Positions 26,137 to 35,034 of a stretch of 64,000 nucleotides of DNA are shown here, in pieces (within the stretch, counting starts at the first letter, position 1; every line of letters begins with the position of its first letter). Both the position numbers and the translations under genes were made by a program. The notes below the pieces were generated by a model. It saw only the letters and a program-made list of their open reading frames with translations. It ran no database searches and was not told the DNA's origin. Source of the stretch: Bog-756 sp963753905 (lineage in GTDB: Bacteria; Actinomycetota; Acidimicrobiia; Acidimicrobiales; RAAP-2); NCBI GenBank assembly GCA_963753905.1, contig CAVWDZ010000002.1:1-64000 (forward strand), given 5' to 3'.

Positions 26137-27333
26137 TCAGAGCCGGTCGACGATGGCCCCGGCGAACTCGGAGCACTTGACTTCGGTCGCGCCGTCCATC
26201 AGCCGGGCGAAGTCGTAGGTGACTACCTTGTCGGCGATGGTCGCCTCGAGTGCCCGCACGATGTCGGCGGCGGCTGCGGTCCACCCCAGGTGCTCGTACA
26301 TCATCACCCCGGAGAGCAGGAGGGAGCCGGGGTTGACCTTGTCCTGCCCGGCGTACTTGGGGGCGGTCCCGTGGGTCGCCTCGAAGATGCCGTGGCCGGT
26401 CACGTAGTTGATGTTCCCGCCCGGGGCGATCCCGATGCCCCCGACCTGGGCGGCCAGCGCGTCGGACAGGTAGTCGCCGTTCAGGTTGGTGGTGGCGATG
26501 ACGTCGAAGTCCTCGGGCCGGGTGAGCACCTGCTGCAGGGTGATGTCGGCGATGTTGTCCTTGACCAGCAGCCGGTCGCCGGGCCTGCCGTCGCAGTCGT
26601 CCCAGCCGACGGCCACGTCGGAGAACTCGTCGCGGACCAGCTCGTACCCCCAGTTGCGGAAGGCACCCTCGGTGAACTTCTGGATGTTGCCCTTGTGGAC
26701 GAGGGTCACGCTCTTGCGCCCGTGGGCGAGGGCGTACTGGATGGCGGCACGGATCAGGCGCTTGGACCCCATCTCGGAGATGGGCTTGATCCCGATCCCG
26801 GAACCCTCGCGGATGTCCCAGCCCATCTCGTCGTGCAGGAAGGCGGCGAGCTTGACGGCCGCCGGAGAGTAGGCCTCCGCCTCCAGGCCCGCGTAGATGT
26901 CCTCGGTGTTCTCGCGGAAGATCACCATGTCCACCTTCTCGGGGTGGAGCACCGGCGAGGGCACCCCGGTGAACCAGCGCACTGGGCGGAGGCAGACGTA
27001 GAGGTCGAGGATCTGGCGGAGCGCCACGTTGAGCGAGCGGATGCCGCCGCCGACCGGTGTGGTGAGGGGCCCCTTGATGCCGATCAGGTGGGTGCGGAAC
27101 GCCTCCACCGTTTCGTCGGGCAGCCAGTTCCCGGTCTCGTCGAAGGCCTTCTGGCCGGCCAGGACCTCGACCCATGCGACGGACTTGCCGTGCCGGGCAG
27201 CAGCCGCGTCGAGCACCAGCTTGGCCGCCGGCCAGATGTCGACGCCGGTGCCGTCGCCTTCGATGAAGGGGATGATCGGCTCGTCGGAGACCTGGAGCGT
27301 GCCGTCGGGACCCGTTGTGATCGGTTGCGCCAT
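26137..27333 (-). CDS. icd: Isocitrate dehydrogenase, NADP-dependent type
   Basis: The protein is 398 residues. The substrate loop GGGIRSLNVALRQ includes the Ser that is phosphorylated in the E. coli enzyme. The cofactor loop THGTAPKYAGQDKVNPGS carries Lys/Tyr residues that select NADP, and IFRENTEDIYAGLE is the family signature. It converts isocitrate to 2-oxoglutarate. It lies 63 bases downstream of metF on the same strand. Whether a kinase/phosphatase (aceK) exists cannot be told here. Confidence 0.96.
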   Translation of the reverse strand: MAQPITTGPDGTLQVSDEPIIPFIEGDGTGVDIWPAAKLVLDAAAARHGKSVAWVEVLAGQKAFDETGNWLPDETVEAFRTHLIGIKGPLTTPVGGGIRSLNVALRQILDLYVCLRPVRWFTGVPSPVLHPEKVDMVIFRENTEDIYAGLEAEAYSPAAVKLAAFLHDEMGWDIREGSGIGIKPISEMGSKRLIRAAIQYALAHGRKSVTLVHKGNIQKFTEGAFRNWGYELVRDEFSDVAVGWDDCDGRPGDRLLVKDNIADITLQQVLTRPEDFDVIATTNLNGDYLSDALAAQVGGIGIAPGGNINYVTGHGIFEATHGTAPKYAGQDKVNPGSLLLSGVMMYEHLGWTAAAADIVRALEATIADKVVTYDFARLMDGATEVKCSEFAGAIVDRL

Positions 27334-27396
27334 TGGCGCAGCCTACCGGCACCCCCTACCCCGGCCGCCAACCGGGAGCGACGGACCGTGCCCGGA

Positions 27397-28260
27397 TCAG
27401 GGAGTCGCCAGGCCGAGGGCGGAGTAGATCTCCCGGGTCGCGCTCGATCGGTTCAACGTGTAGAAGTGGAGCCCGGGAACGCCGGATTCGAGCAGCTGCT
27501 CGCAGAGCTCGGTGGCGCAGGCCACCCCTTCGCGGCGGACGGCCTCGGCTCCGCCGCGCGCATCGGCCGCACCGAGGCGATCGACCATCCATCCGGGCAC
27601 CGCCGCGCCCATGGTGGCCATGCGGGGTACCGAGCTCAGGCTGGTGACCGGCATGATGCCGGGCAGCACCGGCTTGTCCACCCCCCGCGCGACGAGGTCG
27701 GCGACCAGCGCGGTGTACTCGGGGGCCTCGAAGAAGAACTGGGTCACCGCGAAGTCCGCGCCGGACAGCTTGGCGGCCAGCCGGTCGCGATCGGTGGCCA
27801 GGTCCCTCGATTGGGGGTGGCCGGCCGGTTGGGCGGCCACGCCGATCGAGAAGCCGCCGATGGCCCTGGCGAGCTCGACCAGTTCGCAGGCATAGCGGAG
27901 CTCACCGGGTCCTCCCCCCGGCTCGTCGGGCGGGTCGCCTCCGAGCGCCATCAGGTTCTCGACCCCGGCCGCTCGGTAGGCCACCAGGATCTCGGCGAGC
28001 TCGAGGCGGGTATGGGCGACACAGATGAGGTGGGCCATCGGCACCAGGGTCGTGGTGCGCAGCATGCCGGTCACCAGATCGAAGGTTCGCTTGCGGGACT
28101 CGGCCCCGCCGCGGTAGGTGACCGAGACGAAGGAGGGACCCAGGGGTTCGAGGTCGCGCAGGGTCCTGACCAGCGTGGCCTGCTCGGCGTCGGTCTTCGG
28201 CGGGAAGAACTCGAACGAGTAGGTCCGGCCCTTGCCCAAGAGGTCGGCGATACGGGTCAT
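27397..28260 (-). CDS. metF: Methylenetetrahydrofolate reductase
   Basis: The protein is 287 residues and a single catalytic TIM barrel, as in bacterial MetF. YSFEFFPPKT carries the catalytic Glu, followed by SVTYRGG, MALGGDPPD and TQFFFEAPEY, all FAD/folate-binding landmarks. It reduces methylene-THF to methyl-THF for methionine synthesis. It follows folD by about 90 bases, so the enzyme that interconverts methylene-THF and the enzyme that uses it are adjacent. Confidence 0.95.
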   Translation of the reverse strand: MTRIADLLGKGRTYSFEFFPPKTDAEQATLVRTLRDLEPLGPSFVSVTYRGGAESRKRTFDLVTGMLRTTTLVPMAHLICVAHTRLELAEILVAYRAAGVENLMALGGDPPDEPGGGPGELRYACELVELARAIGGFSIGVAAQPAGHPQSRDLATDRDRLAAKLSGADFAVTQFFFEAPEYTALVADLVARGVDKPVLPGIMPVTSLSSVPRMATMGAAVPGWMVDRLGAADARGGAEAVRREGVACATELCEQLLESGVPGLHFYTLNRSSATREIYSALGLATP

Positions 28261-28349
28261 GACCGCACCAGCCTACTGTCGTGTGCTGCGACCGCCCGGG
28301 GGACCGATCAGAACGGGGTGACCCGTCCGCGAGCCGTCGGGCGCCCCGA

Positions 28350-29204
28350 TCACCGCGCCCGCTCCGCGGCCCGTACGGCGTTGCGCAGCAACATGGCCCG
28401 GGTCATCGGGCCCACGCCACCGATCCGCGGGGTGATCCACCCTGCCACCTCGGCCACCGAGTCGTCGACGTCCGAGAGGAGCCGCCTCCCCTCCCAGGAG
28501 GTGCCGGCGCCGACCACCGCCGCCCCCGGTTTGATCATGTCCGCCGTCACCAGCCCGGCCCGGCCGGCAGCCGCCACCACTACGTCCGCGGTGCGGACCA
28601 GGGCCGCCATGTCCTCGACCCCGGTGTGCACGACGGTCACCGCGGCATTGCATCCGGGGCGCTTGAGGGCCATGAGCAGTGCCAGTGGCCGTCCGATGGT
28701 CAGACCCCGGCCGATGATGACCACGTGCTTCCCCTCGACGGGCACGTCGTTCTCGTGGAGCAGTTCGACGATGCCGGCGGGGGTGCACGGCAGCGGACCG
28801 GCCGCCCCCATCACCAGCCGGCCCAGGTTGACCGGGTGCAGGCCGTCGACGTCCTTCTCCGGGTCGACCGCGAGCAGGGTCGCCTCCTCGTCGAGACCGG
28901 CCGGCAGCGGAAGCTGGACCAGGTACGCGTGGATCTCCTCATCAGCGTTGAACCGGGCGACGACTTCGTCGAGCTCTGCCTGGGACACGTCGGCCGGCAG
29001 GTGCTCGTGGAACGAACGGATCCCGACCTCCTCGCAGTCGGCGTGCTTCATGGACACGTAGCGCGCGCTCGGCTGGTCGTCACCCACCAGCACGGTCCCG
29101 AGCCCGACGGTCACGCCGGCGCCACGGAGGCGGGCCACCCGGTCGGCGACCTCGGCGCGGACCTTGGCCGCGAGCGCCTCGCCATCGAGCAGTGCTGCGG
29201 TCAT
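28350..29204 (-). CDS. folD: Bifunctional methylenetetrahydrofolate dehydrogenase/cyclohydrolase
   Basis: The protein is 284 residues. Tyr/Lys of the active site are in ARYVSMKHADCEEVGI. PEKDVDGLHPVNLGRL and PCTPAGIVELL follow, then the NADP loop IIGRGLTIGRPLA, with Gly where many FolD have Ser, as is common in actinobacteria. ITPRIGGVGPMTRAML is near the end. It supplies formyl-THF for PurN and PurH, encoded immediately upstream. The start at ATG 29204 lies 31 bases after the purH stop. Confidence 0.96.
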   Translation of the reverse strand: MTAALLDGEALAAKVRAEVADRVARLRGAGVTVGLGTVLVGDDQPSARYVSMKHADCEEVGIRSFHEHLPADVSQAELDEVVARFNADEEIHAYLVQLPLPAGLDEEATLLAVDPEKDVDGLHPVNLGRLVMGAAGPLPCTPAGIVELLHENDVPVEGKHVVIIGRGLTIGRPLALLMALKRPGCNAAVTVVHTGVEDMAALVRTADVVVAAAGRAGLVTADMIKPGAAVVGAGTSWEGRRLLSDVDDSVAEVAGWITPRIGGVGPMTRAMLLRNAVRAAERAR

Positions 29205-29235
29205 CGCCGTCTCGCTCTCTCTCGTCACCGGCGTC

Positions 29236-30801
29236 TCAGTGCCGGAAGTGGCGTTCGCCGCCCGCCATGACCATCGCGATCCCCGCCTCGTCCGCAGTGG
29301 CGACAAGCTCGTCGTCGCGGATCGATCCCCCCGGCTGCACCACGGCCGAGACCCCGGCGCCGGCCAGGACCAGCAGCCCGTCGGGGAACGGGAAGAAGGC
29401 GTCGCTCGCCGCCGACCCGCCACGGGCACGGGCGCCGGCCTTTCCGGCTGCGATCTCGGCCGCCACCACCCGCGACTGCTGGCCTGCCCCGACCCCGACG
29501 GCCTGGGCGTCGGACACGATGGCGATGGCGTTGGAGGTGGTCCGGGCGCAGACCTTCCAGGCCATCGCCAGGTCCCGCCACTGGGCATCGGTGGGACGGA
29601 CCCCGGTCACGACCTCCCAGTCGGCGGGGTCGACCAGGAACCGGTCGGCATCCTGGACGAGCATGCTCGACCCGAGCCCCCGGTACTGGCGGACCAGCTC
29701 CTCGGGGGCGGGGGCGGACAGCAACCTGGTCGCCTTCCGCTTCGAGGCCAGCTGCGCGAGCGCCTCGTCGTCGTAGGAGGGGGCGATGATGACGTCTGCC
29801 TGCGGGCCGGCGGCGATGGCCCCCGCGACGGCCACGGTGACCGGGCCACCGACCGCGACGACCCCCCCGAACGCCGACTGCGGATCGCACTCGAGGGCCC
29901 GCTCGTAGGCCCGGACCAGATCGCTGTCGAGTGCGGCCCCGCAGGGGTTGGCGTGCTTGATGATGGCCACCGCGCGCTCGGTCGGCGTCGAGGGAAGCTC
30001 GTGGACGAGCCGCCACGCGGCATCGGCGTCGAAGATGTTGAGGTAGGAGAGCTCCTTGCCGCCCTGCTGGACGACCGCGTCCCACCAGGTCTGCTGACCC
30101 ACCACCCGGTACCGGGCCCCGTGCTGGTGGGGGTTCTCGCCGTAGCGGAGGGTGCCGGTGCGCTCGAGGGTCAGGTGGATGGTGGCCGGCAACAGGGCAG
30201 CGGTCTCGAGGTCGCCGATCGCGGTCTCGCCGGCGCTGGTCAGTGCGGCGTGCTCCCGTTCGTCGAGCCACTCGACGATGGCCGCGTCGTATCCGGCCGT
30301 GTGGGCGAAGGCCTGGCGGGCGAGGCGGCGCCGGGTGTCGATCGAGAGCGAGCCCGACGACCGCAACTCGTCGAGGACCCCCGCGTAGTCGGCCGGGTCG
30401 ACGACGACGGCGACGTGGTCGTGGTTCTTGGCCGCGGCGCGGACCATGGTCGGGCCGCCGACGTCGATGAGCTCGATCGATGGGTCCGAGGAGAACGGGT
30501 AGAGGTTGCAGACCACGAGGTCGATGAGGCCGATGCCCAGCTTGTCGAGGGCGTCGAGGTGCTCGGGCTCGGACCGGTCGGCCAGGATGCCTCCGTGGAT
30601 GACCGGGTGGAGGGTCTTGACCCTGCCCCCGAGCATCTCGGGGGCGCCGGTCAGGTCGGCCACCTCGACGTGGCCGATGCCCGCCGCGCTGAGGGCGGCC
30701 GAGGTGCCGCCGCTCGAGACGATCTCCCACCCGAGATCGGAGAGTCCGCGCGCCAGCTCCTCGATCCCCGACTTGTCGTAGACGGACAGCAACGCCTTCA
30801 T
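29236..30801 (-). CDS. purH: Bifunctional AICAR formyltransferase / IMP cyclohydrolase
   Basis: The protein is 521 residues. The N-terminal MGS-like cyclohydrolase domain (LLSVYDKSGIEELARGL, SSGGTSAAL, GRVKTLHPVIHGGIL) is followed by the formyltransferase domain with the catalytic KHANPCGAA segment and FPFPDGL. It performs the last two steps of IMP synthesis. ATG 30801 overlaps the purN stop by four bases (30798-30801), so translation is coupled and the order is purN-purH-folD-metF. Confidence 0.96.
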   Translation of the reverse strand: MKALLSVYDKSGIEELARGLSDLGWEIVSSGGTSAALSAAGIGHVEVADLTGAPEMLGGRVKTLHPVIHGGILADRSEPEHLDALDKLGIGLIDLVVCNLYPFSSDPSIELIDVGGPTMVRAAAKNHDHVAVVVDPADYAGVLDELRSSGSLSIDTRRRLARQAFAHTAGYDAAIVEWLDEREHAALTSAGETAIGDLETAALLPATIHLTLERTGTLRYGENPHQHGARYRVVGQQTWWDAVVQQGGKELSYLNIFDADAAWRLVHELPSTPTERAVAIIKHANPCGAALDSDLVRAYERALECDPQSAFGGVVAVGGPVTVAVAGAIAAGPQADVIIAPSYDDEALAQLASKRKATRLLSAPAPEELVRQYRGLGSSMLVQDADRFLVDPADWEVVTGVRPTDAQWRDLAMAWKVCARTTSNAIAIVSDAQAVGVGAGQQSRVVAAEIAAGKAGARARGGSAASDAFFPFPDGLLVLAGAGVSAVVQPGGSIRDDELVATADEAGIAMVMAGGERHFRH

Positions 30802-31448
30802 TCGGCGACCTCCTGTGGTGATCCTCGCCCATCGCCGACCCCCGCCGCCAGATCGTCGACGAAGCCGCGGATGGTGGCCGGGTAGAGCGTCCGCTCGACG
30901 GCCTTGATGCGCTCGTGCAGGCTCGCCTCGGTGTCGTCGGGACGGATGGACACCGTGGCCTGTGCCAGGACCGGACCGGCGTCCATCTCCAGGGTAGCGA
31001 TGTGCACCGTCGTCCCGGTCTCCGGCACACCGGCGGCGAGCGCGTCGCGCACGGCGTGCCAGCCGGGGAAGGCCGGCAGCAGGGCCGGGTGGGTGTTGAG
31101 GATGCGCGCGGGGAACGCATCGTGGACCGGTTGCCCGAGCACGGTCCCGAACCCGGCCATCACCACCACGTCCACCCCGCCCTCCACCAGCGCTGCGGTG
31201 ATCGCCCGGGTGTAGCCGTCGCGGTCGAAGGAGGGTCCGAACCCCCCGAAGCGGACCCGGTCGACGAGGAGGGAGGGAACCGACGCCCGTGCCGCCACCT
31301 CGAGGGCGCGGCACTCGCGGTCGGCCACGACTAGGCGCACCGGCAGATCGGTCTCGAGGATCGCCTCGAGGATGGTGCCGCTGCCCGAGGCCAGGACGCC
31401 GATCCGCACGGGGGGGGTCTCGGCGTCGGCTGTCGGTGCGGGGGCCAC
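30798..31448 (-). CDS. purN: Phosphoribosylglycinamide formyltransferase
   Basis: The protein is about 216 residues from GTG 31448 (GTG 31409, directly before RIGVLASGSG, is the alternative). RIGVLASGSGTILEAI is the phosphate-binding start, AGFGTVLGQPVHDAFPARILNTHPALLPAF contains the catalytic His region (key segment ILNTHPALLP), and GTTVHIATLEMDAGPVLAQ follows. It transfers a formyl group from formyl-THF to GAR. It opens a purine/one-carbon unit and is preceded by a hairpin-rich leader. Confidence 0.93.
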   Translation of the reverse strand: MAPAPTADAETPPVRIGVLASGSGTILEAILETDLPVRLVVADRECRALEVAARASVPSLLVDRVRFGGFGPSFDRDGYTRAITAALVEGGVDVVVMAGFGTVLGQPVHDAFPARILNTHPALLPAFPGWHAVRDALAAGVPETGTTVHIATLEMDAGPVLAQATVSIRPDDTEASLHERIKAVERTLYPATIRGFVDDLAAGVGDGRGSPQEVAE

Positions 31449-31489
31449 TCCCGCGCACGCTACCAGCGCGCGCGTGCCCGGACGCGAGG

Positions 31490-31603
31490 CCACCGGCCGT
31501 CGATCGACAGCCGGTGGTGCCGTCCTCGCGTGCGAAATGCACGAGAGACCCGAGCGACGCGGCCCGACCGGCCTGCCACCGGTGCGGGCACAACGTCGCT
31601 CGG
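31490..31603 (-). promoter_or_regulatory. Hairpin-rich leader upstream of purN
   Basis: The 226 bases before purN are non-coding and contain two perfect inverted repeats. CCACCGGC at 31490-31497 pairs with GCCGGTGG at 31510-31517 (12-base loop). CCGAGCGACG at 31550-31559 pairs with CGTCGCTCGG at 31594-31603 (34-base loop with further pairing). A third imperfect stem (CTCGTGC/GCACGCGAG on the minus strand) lies between them. The position fits a cis-acting purine or folate regulator. The conserved end of the ZTP riboswitch was looked for and not found. Confidence 0.4.
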
Positions 31604-31674
31604 CCCCCTGCCCAGGGAATGCCCCTCGTGCACGTAGGTATCGGCACCGAACAGCGGTTTCCGAAGCAGAAATC

Positions 31675-32331
31675 TCAGGCGGACGCACCCTCGAGCGTGC
31701 GCAGCGCCTCCTCGTCGAGGCCGGTGAGCGAGTCGAGCAGCAGATCGCAGAAGCCCCAGACCGGCGAGTCGAGCATCCCCGGCTCGGGCACCACCACCAC
31801 ACGCATGCGGGCCGCCCGGGCCGAGACGGCCCCGTTGAGGGAGTCCTCGACCGCCACGCAGGCCGTGGGGTCGACCCCCAGCTTGGCCGCGGTGGTCAGG
31901 TAGGCGCCCGGATGGGGCTTGCCGAGGGGCTCCCACTCGGCGGAGTGCCACACCGCCACGGACGATCCGATGCCGAGCCTGGCCAGCGCGGCCTCGATGA
32001 CCACGGCGTAGGACCCCGAGCAGACGCCCACCGGCAACGAGAGGCGCGCGCAGAGGTCCACCGCCGCGCGTGCCCCGGCCATCGGGGAGCCGACGGTCGA
32101 GACGAGCTCGGCGACCCGGGCGGTCACCGCGCGCTCGACCTCGACCGGCGAGGAGCCGGTCCACGGCCGCCGCACCCACCAGTGCCGGACCGCGTCGTCG
32201 ATCCGCAGGCCCATGGTCTGGCGGACATCGACCTCGGTGAGGTCGAGCCCCAGGTGGCCGAAGATCTCGATCTCCGCCTGGCGCCAGAGCGGCTCAGAGT
32301 CGATGAGCAGCCCGTCGAGGTCGAAGACCAC
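31675..32331 (-). CDS. HAD-superfamily phosphatase, beta-phosphoglucomutase-like
   Basis: The protein is 218 residues. HAD motif I is VFDLDGLLIDSE, motif II VCSGSY, motif III the Lys of GKPHPGAYL and motif IV VAVEDSLNG; all are intact. The only usable start is GTG 32331, which falls directly at motif I. The in-frame codons just upstream read RPIDAV and look like the missing first strand, but no ATG, GTG or TTG precedes them. The true start may be a rare codon. It follows sucD by about 60 bases. Confidence 0.85.
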   Translation of the reverse strand: MVFDLDGLLIDSEPLWRQAEIEIFGHLGLDLTEVDVRQTMGLRIDDAVRHWWVRRPWTGSSPVEVERAVTARVAELVSTVGSPMAGARAAVDLCARLSLPVGVCSGSYAVVIEAALARLGIGSSVAVWHSAEWEPLGKPHPGAYLTTAAKLGVDPTACVAVEDSLNGAVSARAARMRVVVVPEPGMLDSPVWGFCDLLLDSLTGLDEEALRTLEGASA

Positions 32332-32390
32332 GGCGTCGATCGGCCGACCGGTCCGGCCACCGACGGAGCGCGGGATGGGGGGCGTCGGGC

Positions 32391-33281
32391 TCAGCCCAGC
32401 TTCCGCACGATGTCCACCATGGCCTCGCCCGCCTCGGTCGGGTTCTTGGCCACGGTCACCCCGGCCTCCGAGAGGGCGTCCATCTTGGCCTGCGCGGTGC
32501 CCTGGGACCCGGAGATGATGGCACCGGCGTGGCCCATCTTGCGCCCGGGGGGTGCGGTGACCCCGGCCACGTAGGAGACCACCGGCTTGCTCACCGAGGA
32601 GGCGATGAACGCCGCTGCCTCCTCCTCCGCCGACCCCCCGATCTCACCGATCATCATGATCGCCCGGGTGTCCGGGTCGGCCTCGAAGGCGGCCAGGCAG
32701 TCGATGAAGCTGGTGCCCGGCACCGGGTCCCCTCCGATGCCCACGCAGGTGGTCTGGCCGACTCCCTGCTGGCTGAGCTCGTGCAGCGCCTGGTAGGTGA
32801 GGGTGCCCGATCGGCTGACGATGCCGACCGGACCACCGGGCATGGCGATGTCCCCCGAGGTGATGCCGATGTTGCACCTGCCGGGGGAGATGATCCCCGG
32901 ACAGTTGGGCCCGAGCAGGCGGGTGCCGGGGAAGTCGCGCACCAGCTGGTTGTAGACCAGTGCCTCGTCCTGGGCCGGGATGCCCTCGGTGATGCAGACC
33001 ACGAAGGGGAGTCCGGCCGCTGCCGCCTCGATGATGGCGTCGGCCGCGAACTTCGGCGGCACCGAGATGAACGAGGCGTTCGCCCCGGTGGCCTCGACCG
33101 CCTCGGCCACGGTGGAGAAGACCGGGATCCCCTCGATCTCCTCGCCACCTCGGTTCGGATTGGTCCCTGCCACGACCCGGGTGCCATAGGCCCGGTTGCG
33201 CAGGCCGTGGAAGAGGCCCTGGCTGGTCGGGCTGATGCCCTGGATCACGACGGTGGTGCGCTCGTCGACGAAGATGCTCAC
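32391..33281 (-). CDS. sucD: Succinyl-CoA synthetase alpha subunit
   Basis: The protein is 296 residues from GTG 33281. The CoA-binding domain (VVIQGISPTSQGLFHG) and VGIVSRSGTLTYQALHEL are as in the family. GIGGDPVPGTSFIDCL precedes the active-site His segment (GRKMGHAGAIISGSQGTA), the residue that is transiently phosphorylated. The start overlaps the sucC stop by four bases (33278-33281). With SucC it makes ATP or GTP from succinyl-CoA. Confidence 0.96.
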   Translation of the reverse strand: MSIFVDERTTVVIQGISPTSQGLFHGLRNRAYGTRVVAGTNPNRGGEEIEGIPVFSTVAEAVEATGANASFISVPPKFAADAIIEAAAAGLPFVVCITEGIPAQDEALVYNQLVRDFPGTRLLGPNCPGIISPGRCNIGITSGDIAMPGGPVGIVSRSGTLTYQALHELSQQGVGQTTCVGIGGDPVPGTSFIDCLAAFEADPDTRAIMMIGEIGGSAEEEAAAFIASSVSKPVVSYVAGVTAPPGRKMGHAGAIISGSQGTAQAKMDALSEAGVTVAKNPTEAGEAMVDIVRKLG

Positions 33282-34426
33282 GACCGGCCTCCCGCAAGGA
33301 CGACCGCACGGCGCGCGGCGTCGATCATGGTCGGCTCTGCAACCAGTCGATCGGAGAGATGGTGCGCCAGGATCTCGCGGCCGGCCGGGGCGTTGGTCCC
33401 GTCGAGCCGGAGCACGATGGGCGAGCCGATGTCGACCCGGTCGAGGGCCTCCAAGATGCCGTTGGCTACCTCGTCGACGCGGGTGATCCCTCCGAAGATG
33501 TTGACCAGGATCGACCGGACCGCCGGGTCGGAGTTGATGACCTCGAGGGCCGCTGCCATCACGTCGGCGTTCGCCCCGCCGCCGATGTCGAGGAAGTTGG
33601 CGGCCTGGCCGCCGCACTGGTTGACCACGTCGAGGGTGCTCATGGCCAGTCCGGCACCGTTGGCGATGATCCCGACCGAGCCGGACAGGCCGATGTAATT
33701 GAGCCCCCGCTCCTTGGCCCGCGCCTCCCGTTCGTCGATGACGTCACCCCCGGTGAACTCCTCCCACTCGGGGTGGCGGTAGGTCGCGTTGTCGTCCAGG
33801 GTGACCTTGGCGTCGAGGGCGTGGACCCGACCCTCCGGGGTGAGGATGAGCGGGTTGATCTCCGCCAGGTCGCAGTCGCCCTCGGTGAAGCAGGTGTAGA
33901 GGTCGACCAACAACTGCGCCGCCTGGGCCCGGGCCGGTTCGTCGAGCTCGGCCCGGTCCACCCATCCGCGCGCCACCTCGATGGAGAGACCGTCGACGGG
34001 GTCGATGTGGAGCGGCGCGATGGCGCCCGGATTGGTCGCGGCCACCTCCTCGATCTCGACCCCGCCCTCGGCCGAGAGCATCCCGAGGTGCTTCTTGGCG
34101 CTGCGGTCGAGGGTGAAGCTCGCGTAGTACTCCTTCTCGATGTCCGATGCGTGCTCGACCCACAGCCGCCGGACCACGTGGCCCCTGATGTCCAGTCCGA
34201 GGATGTTGCCGGCGTGGGTCCGGACCTCCTCGGCGTCGTTCGCCAGCTTGACCCCCCCCGCCTTGCCGCGGCCGCCGACCTTGACCTGGGCCTTGACCAC
34301 CACCGGGTAGCCGGCCTCCTCCGCCCGGGCGAGGGCCTGGTCGACCGTGTCGGCCACCCCACCCCTGGAGATGGGTATGCCGAACCGGGCGAAGTACTGC
34401 TTACCCTGGTACTCGAAGAGATCCAC
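33278..34426 (-). CDS. sucC: Succinyl-CoA synthetase beta subunit
   Basis: The protein is 382 residues. The ATP-grasp domain starts MDLFEYQGKQYFARFGIP, with VKAQVKVGGRGKAGGVKLA and EINPLILTPEGRVHALDAK. The C-terminal domain carries GGGANADVM and NIFGGITRVDEVA. An AGAGAGG ribosome site lies a little far upstream (about 13 bases). It is the first gene of a sucC-sucD(-HAD) unit. Confidence 0.96.
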   Translation of the reverse strand: MDLFEYQGKQYFARFGIPISRGGVADTVDQALARAEEAGYPVVVKAQVKVGGRGKAGGVKLANDAEEVRTHAGNILGLDIRGHVVRRLWVEHASDIEKEYYASFTLDRSAKKHLGMLSAEGGVEIEEVAATNPGAIAPLHIDPVDGLSIEVARGWVDRAELDEPARAQAAQLLVDLYTCFTEGDCDLAEINPLILTPEGRVHALDAKVTLDDNATYRHPEWEEFTGGDVIDEREARAKERGLNYIGLSGSVGIIANGAGLAMSTLDVVNQCGGQAANFLDIGGGANADVMAAALEVINSDPAVRSILVNIFGGITRVDEVANGILEALDRVDIGSPIVLRLDGTNAPAGREILAHHLSDRLVAEPTMIDAARRAVVLAGGRS

Positions 34427-34506
34427 TGGATCTGTTCCTCTCTGTCATCGTTGCTGTCCTGTGGGTGTGGGGGGTGGCGACATCCGGGGATAGCCGGGTC
34501 CTGGGG

Positions 34507-34923
34507 TCAGGCCACGTCTCCGGTCTCGCGCTGGTCCAACGCGTTGCCGAGCCATTCACCGATCGCCGGAAGGGGTGCTCCGGGGGTGAAGACCTCGGCG
34601 ACCCCCATCTCCTTCAGGACGGGGATGTCGGTCTCCGGGATGATCCCGCCGACGAGCACCAGGACGTCGCCCCGTCCCTGCTCCCTGAGGCCTTCGATCA
34701 CCCGCGGGACGAGGGTCAGGTGGGCTCCGGAGAGCATGGAGAGCCCGACCGCGTCGGCGTCCTCCTGGATCACCGCCCGGACCACCTGCTCGGCGGTCTG
34801 GTGGAGACCGGTGTAGATGACCTCGAAGCCTGCGTCCCGAAGCGCCCGCGCGATGACCTTGGCCCCACGGTCGTGGCCGTCGAGGCCGGGCTTGGCCACA
34901 ACCACTCGATAGGGGCGCTTCAC
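34507..34923 (-). CDS. Standalone B12-binding subunit of an acyl-CoA mutase
   Basis: The protein is 138 residues from GTG 34923. The B12 base-off motif DGHDRG (Asp15, His17, Gly20) is followed by LSMLSGAHLTLVP and VLVGGIIPETD, as in the C-terminal domain of methylmalonyl-CoA mutase. Stand-alone forms serve as the small subunit of two-part mutases (methylmalonyl-, ethylmalonyl- or 2-hydroxyisobutyryl-CoA types). The large subunit is not in this window, so the substrate is unresolved. The position just upstream of sucC fits production of succinyl-CoA. Confidence 0.9.
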   Translation of the reverse strand: MKRPYRVVVAKPGLDGHDRGAKVIARALRDAGFEVIYTGLHQTAEQVVRAVIQEDADAVGLSMLSGAHLTLVPRVIEGLREQGRGDVLVLVGGIIPETDIPVLKEMGVAEVFTPGAPLPAIGEWLGNALDQRETGDVA

Positions 34924-35034
34924 GGCGGCAGATCCTAGGCGCTGACGGCCAGCAGGGCCCATCCGGGACCACCCGATCGGCGGCAGGCCGACCCGCATCA
35001 TCGACCTCCGAGCCGCCCAGGACCTACCCTGGGG

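Noticed and set aside
26113..29061. 982-codon plus-strand ORF across icd, metF and folD
   Set aside because: It is antisense to three certain genes and has no domain or ribosome site; it is a GC-skew artefact.
31449..31674. ZTP or THF riboswitch
   Set aside because: Stems are present but the conserved sequence blocks of these classes were not found; kept only as an unclassified structured leader.
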